Assembly (NCBI RefSeq): GCF_023101685.1
Contig: NZ_CP082164.1
Span: 5,642,001-5,706,000, forward strand
Direction of reading: 5' to 3'
Source: Bradyrhizobium sp. 186
GTDB lineage: Bacteria > Pseudomonadota > Alphaproteobacteria > Rhizobiales > Xanthobacteraceae
Length of the DNA: 64,000 nt
Of the stretch, positions 62,090-64,000 are shown in pieces. Below the pieces are notes generated by a model, which saw only the letters and a list, made by a program, of their open reading frames with translations, was not told where the DNA came from and made no database searches. Numbering within the stretch: the stretch's first letter is position 1; each line of letters opens with the position of its first letter. The translations under genes and the position numbers were made by a program.

Positions 62090-63394
62090 ATGGACGCAAA
62101 ACCAAGCAATAAGACCGCCACGCTGACGGTCGGAAACAAGAATTTCGATCTCCCGATCCTCAGCGGCAGCGTCGGGCCTGATGTCGTCGATATCGGCAAG
62201 CTTTACGGCCAGTCCGGCCTCTTCACCTACGATCCCGGCTTCACCTCGACCGCGAGCTGCCAGTCCAAGATCACCTATATCGACGGCGACGCGGGCGTGC
62301 TGGAGTACCGCGGCTACCCGATCGAGCAGCTCGCCGAGAACGGCGACTTCCTCGAGACCTGCTACCTCCTGCTCTACGGGAGCCTGCCGACCGCCGCGCA
62401 GAAGAAGGATTTCGACGACCGCGTGATCCATCACACGATGGTGCACGAGCAGATGGCCCGCTTCTTCCAGGGCTTCCGCCGCGACGCTCATCCGATGGCA
62501 ATCATGGTGGCCGCCGTCGGCGCGCTGGCCGCGTTCTACCACGACTCCACCGACATCAACGATCCGAAGCAGCGCATGATTGCGTCGATGCGGATGGTCG
62601 CCAAGATTCCGACGCTGGCGGCAATGGCCTACAAGTACACGATCGGCCAGCCCTTCGTGTATCCGAAGAACTCGCTGAAGTTCGCCGAGAACTTCCTCAA
62701 CATGTGCTTCGCTGTGCCGTGCGAGGAGTACAAGATCAATCCGGTGCTGGCCGACGCGCTCGACAAGATCTTCATCCTGCACGCCGATCACGAGCAGAAC
62801 GCCTCGACCTCGACGGTGCGTATCGCCGGTTCCTCCGGCGCCAACCCGTTCGCCTGCATCGCCGCCGGCATCGCCTGCCTGTGGGGCCCGGCGCATGGCG
62901 GCGCCAACGAAGCCGCGCTCGCGATGCTCGCCGAGATCGGCTCGGTCGACAAGATTCCGGAATTCATCGCCAAGGTGAAGGACAAGAACAGCGAAGTCCG
63001 CCTGATGGGCTTTGGCCACCGCGTCTACAAGAACTACGACCCGCGCGCCAAGATCATGCAGAAGATGTGTCACGCCGTGCTCAAGGAGACCGGCCATGGC
63101 GACGATCCGATGCTCAAGGTGGCGCTGGAGCTGGAGCGGATCGCGCTCAGCGACCAGTACTTCATCGACCGCAAGCTCTACCCGAACGTCGACTTCTATT
63201 CGGGCATCACGCTGAAGGCGATGGGCTTCCCGGTCTCGATGTTCACCGTGCTGTTCGCGGTCGCCCGCACCGTCGGCTGGATCAGCCAGTGGAGCGAGAT
63301 GATCGAGGATCCGCAGCAGAAGATCGGCCGCCCGCGCCAGCTCTACACCGGCGTCCCCCGCCGCGACTACGTGCAGATCGGCGATCGGAAGTAA
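62090..63394 (+). CDS. gltA: Citrate synthase (type II)
   Basis: A 434-residue TCA-cycle enzyme that condenses acetyl-CoA with oxaloacetate. The core motif is [20 protein letters not shown] followed by [20 protein letters not shown], which holds the first catalytic His and the glycine loop; [17 protein letters not shown] has the second His and [18 protein letters not shown] follows with the catalytic Asp. The N-terminal extension (about 60 residues) is typical of the hexameric Gram-negative type. The start is ATG at 62090. A strong terminator follows at 63418. Confidence 0.97.
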   Translation: MDAKPSNKTATLTVGNKNFDLPILSGSVGPDVVDIGKLYGQSGLFTYDPGFTSTASCQSKITYIDGDAGVLEYRGYPIEQLAENGDFLETCYLLLYGSLPTAAQKKDFDDRVIHHTMVHEQMARFFQGFRRDAHPMAIMVAAVGALAAFYHDSTDINDPKQRMIASMRMVAKIPTLAAMAYKYTIGQPFVYPKNSLKFAENFLNMCFAVPCEEYKINPVLADALDKIFILHADHEQNASTSTVRIAGSSGANPFACIAAGIACLWGPAHGGANEAALAMLAEIGSVDKIPEFIAKVKDKNSEVRLMGFGHRVYKNYDPRAKIMQKMCHAVLKETGHGDDPMLKVALELERIALSDQYFIDRKLYPNVDFYSGITLKAMGFPVSMFTVLFAVARTVGWISQWSEMIEDPQQKIGRPRQLYTGVPRRDYVQIGDRK

Positions 63395-63417
63395 GTTCGG
63401 CCATCACGGCCCTTCGG

Positions 63418-63454
63418 AACGGCGCCATCGCGAGATGGCGCCGTTTTCGTTTTT
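63418..63454 (+). terminator. Intrinsic terminator after gltA
   Basis: AACGGCGCCATC-GCGA-GATGGCGCCGTT is a perfect 12-base stem with a four-base loop, followed by TTCGTTTTT. This is a textbook rho-independent terminator for gltA, 23 bases past the stop. Confidence 0.92.
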
Positions 63455-63506
63455 GCCCGCTATTGTTGGGGGCAAAGCGAAGCGTGCTCACTCTACGATC
63501 CGCCGG

Positions 63507-64000
63507 TTACCGCTTGCCCTTGCGCATCGTCGCCAGCACGATATCGGCGGCGAGCACGCTGGGCGACTTGTTGCCGGTCGACATGATCGTGTCGAGCTGG
63601 GCGAAAGCCTCGACCTGTTGCCGGCGCAGCGGCGAATCCGTCAGCACCTCGGACAGCGCCGGCGCGAGCTTCTCCGGCGTGCAGTCCTCCTGCAAGAACT
63701 CCGGGATCACCTCCTTGCCGATCACGAGATTGGCGAGGATGACCGAGGAGACGCTGACCGCGCGGCGGAGGATGAAGGCTTCGACCGCGCTGACGCGATA
63801 GGCCGTCACCATCGGAATGCCCGACAGCGCCAGCTCCAGCGTCACCGTGCCGGATTTCGCAAGCGCTGCGTGCGCGATCCGGAAAGCAGCGCGCTTCTCG
63901 TTTTCGCCAACCACGATCTGCGGCTTGACCGGCCAACTCGCCACCCCCTCGCGGATGGTGGCCTCCAGATGCGGCATGGTCGGCAGCATCGGGGCGAACG
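63507..64000 (-). CDS. lpxB: Lipid-A-disaccharide synthase, C-terminal part (cut by window edge)
   Basis: The frame runs from beyond the window end to a stop at 63507-63509 and gives 164 residues of the C-terminal half. The GT-B features are SGTVTLELALSGIPMVTAYR (the conserved donor-binding Gly/Glu region) and RAVSVSSVILANLVIGKEVI with PEFLQEDCTPEKLAPALSEV, all standard LpxB text. It joins two UDP-activated acyl-glucosamines in lipid A synthesis. In Rhizobiales it lies beside gltA, as here, in convergent orientation. Confidence 0.93.
   Translation of the reverse strand, partial: FAPMLPTMPHLEATIREGVASWPVKPQIVVGENEKRAAFRIAHAALAKSGTVTLELALSGIPMVTAYRVSAVEAFILRRAVSVSSVILANLVIGKEVIPEFLQEDCTPEKLAPALSEVLTDSPLRRQQVEAFAQLDTIMSTGNKSPSVLAADIVLATMRKGKR

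Overview
The window is a GC-rich alphaproteobacterial chromosome segment. Its protein sequences and gene order point to Bradyrhizobium or a close relative. Supporting signs are the order tpiA-secG-pyrG-kdsA-eno-ftsB-pdhA/B/C-lpdA on the minus strand, the order ppiD-trpD-trpC-moaC-moeA-lexA on the plus strand with comEC, gltX, gltA and lpxB beyond it, a lipoylated PDH E1-beta, a GAAC-N7-GAAC SOS box, and dispersed palindromes between genes. The genus is inferred from family knowledge; no search was run. No rRNA, tRNA or CRISPR array was seen.

Layout. 1-660: a truncated LuxR-type regulator and a single-domain FixJ-like receiver. 755-3052: a Bug/TctC binding protein and threonine synthase. 3280-9460: the pyruvate dehydrogenase operon pdhA-pdhB-DUF5076-deaminase-pdhC-lpdA, with a fungal-type cytosine deaminase homologue inside it. 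9716-12523: acetaldehyde dehydrogenase ExaC and an AcoR-like GAF/Fis regulator lacking the AAA+ domain; both genes carry a TGTC-N10-GACA element upstream. 12741-17566: FtsB-like protein, FMN reductase, a Tat-exported MBL hydrolase, an MDR oxidoreductase and enolase. 17744-25146: a Vgb-like propeller protein, queF, an HlyD/small membrane protein pair, a glutaminase-STAS-cNMP fusion and a frameshifted chemoreceptor. 25289-33901: MFS, kdsA, NIPSNAP, a two-component system with a PmtA-like methyltransferase, pyrG, secG and tpiA.

34133-49077 holds the ppiD-trpD-trpC-moaC ... moeA-lexA block. It is interrupted by an orphan Flp pilin, a large GGDEF/EAL protein, an intact IS630-family element, ctpA, a hydroxy-acid dehydrogenase and a HAD hydrolase. 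The IS sits exactly at the ctpA stop codon and has separated ctpA from its terminator. 49249-58010 is accessory: small secreted or hypothetical proteins, a frameshifted tandem-GAF gene, comEC, DUF2171, an MHS-type transporter, an SPW membrane protein and a second-type glnA. 58287-64000: an NTF2-like protein, glnS divergent from gltX, gltA, and the C-terminal part of lpxB.

Functionally the core is central carbon metabolism (enolase, PDH, citrate synthase, TPI), envelope and translation functions (kdsA, lpxB, secG, ctpA, glnS, gltX), Trp and Moco synthesis, and SOS control. Glutamine metabolism recurs in the accessory parts (glutaminase, glutamine synthetase, GlnRS). Two single-gene frameshifts (chemoreceptor, GAF protein) may be real decay or sequencing errors.
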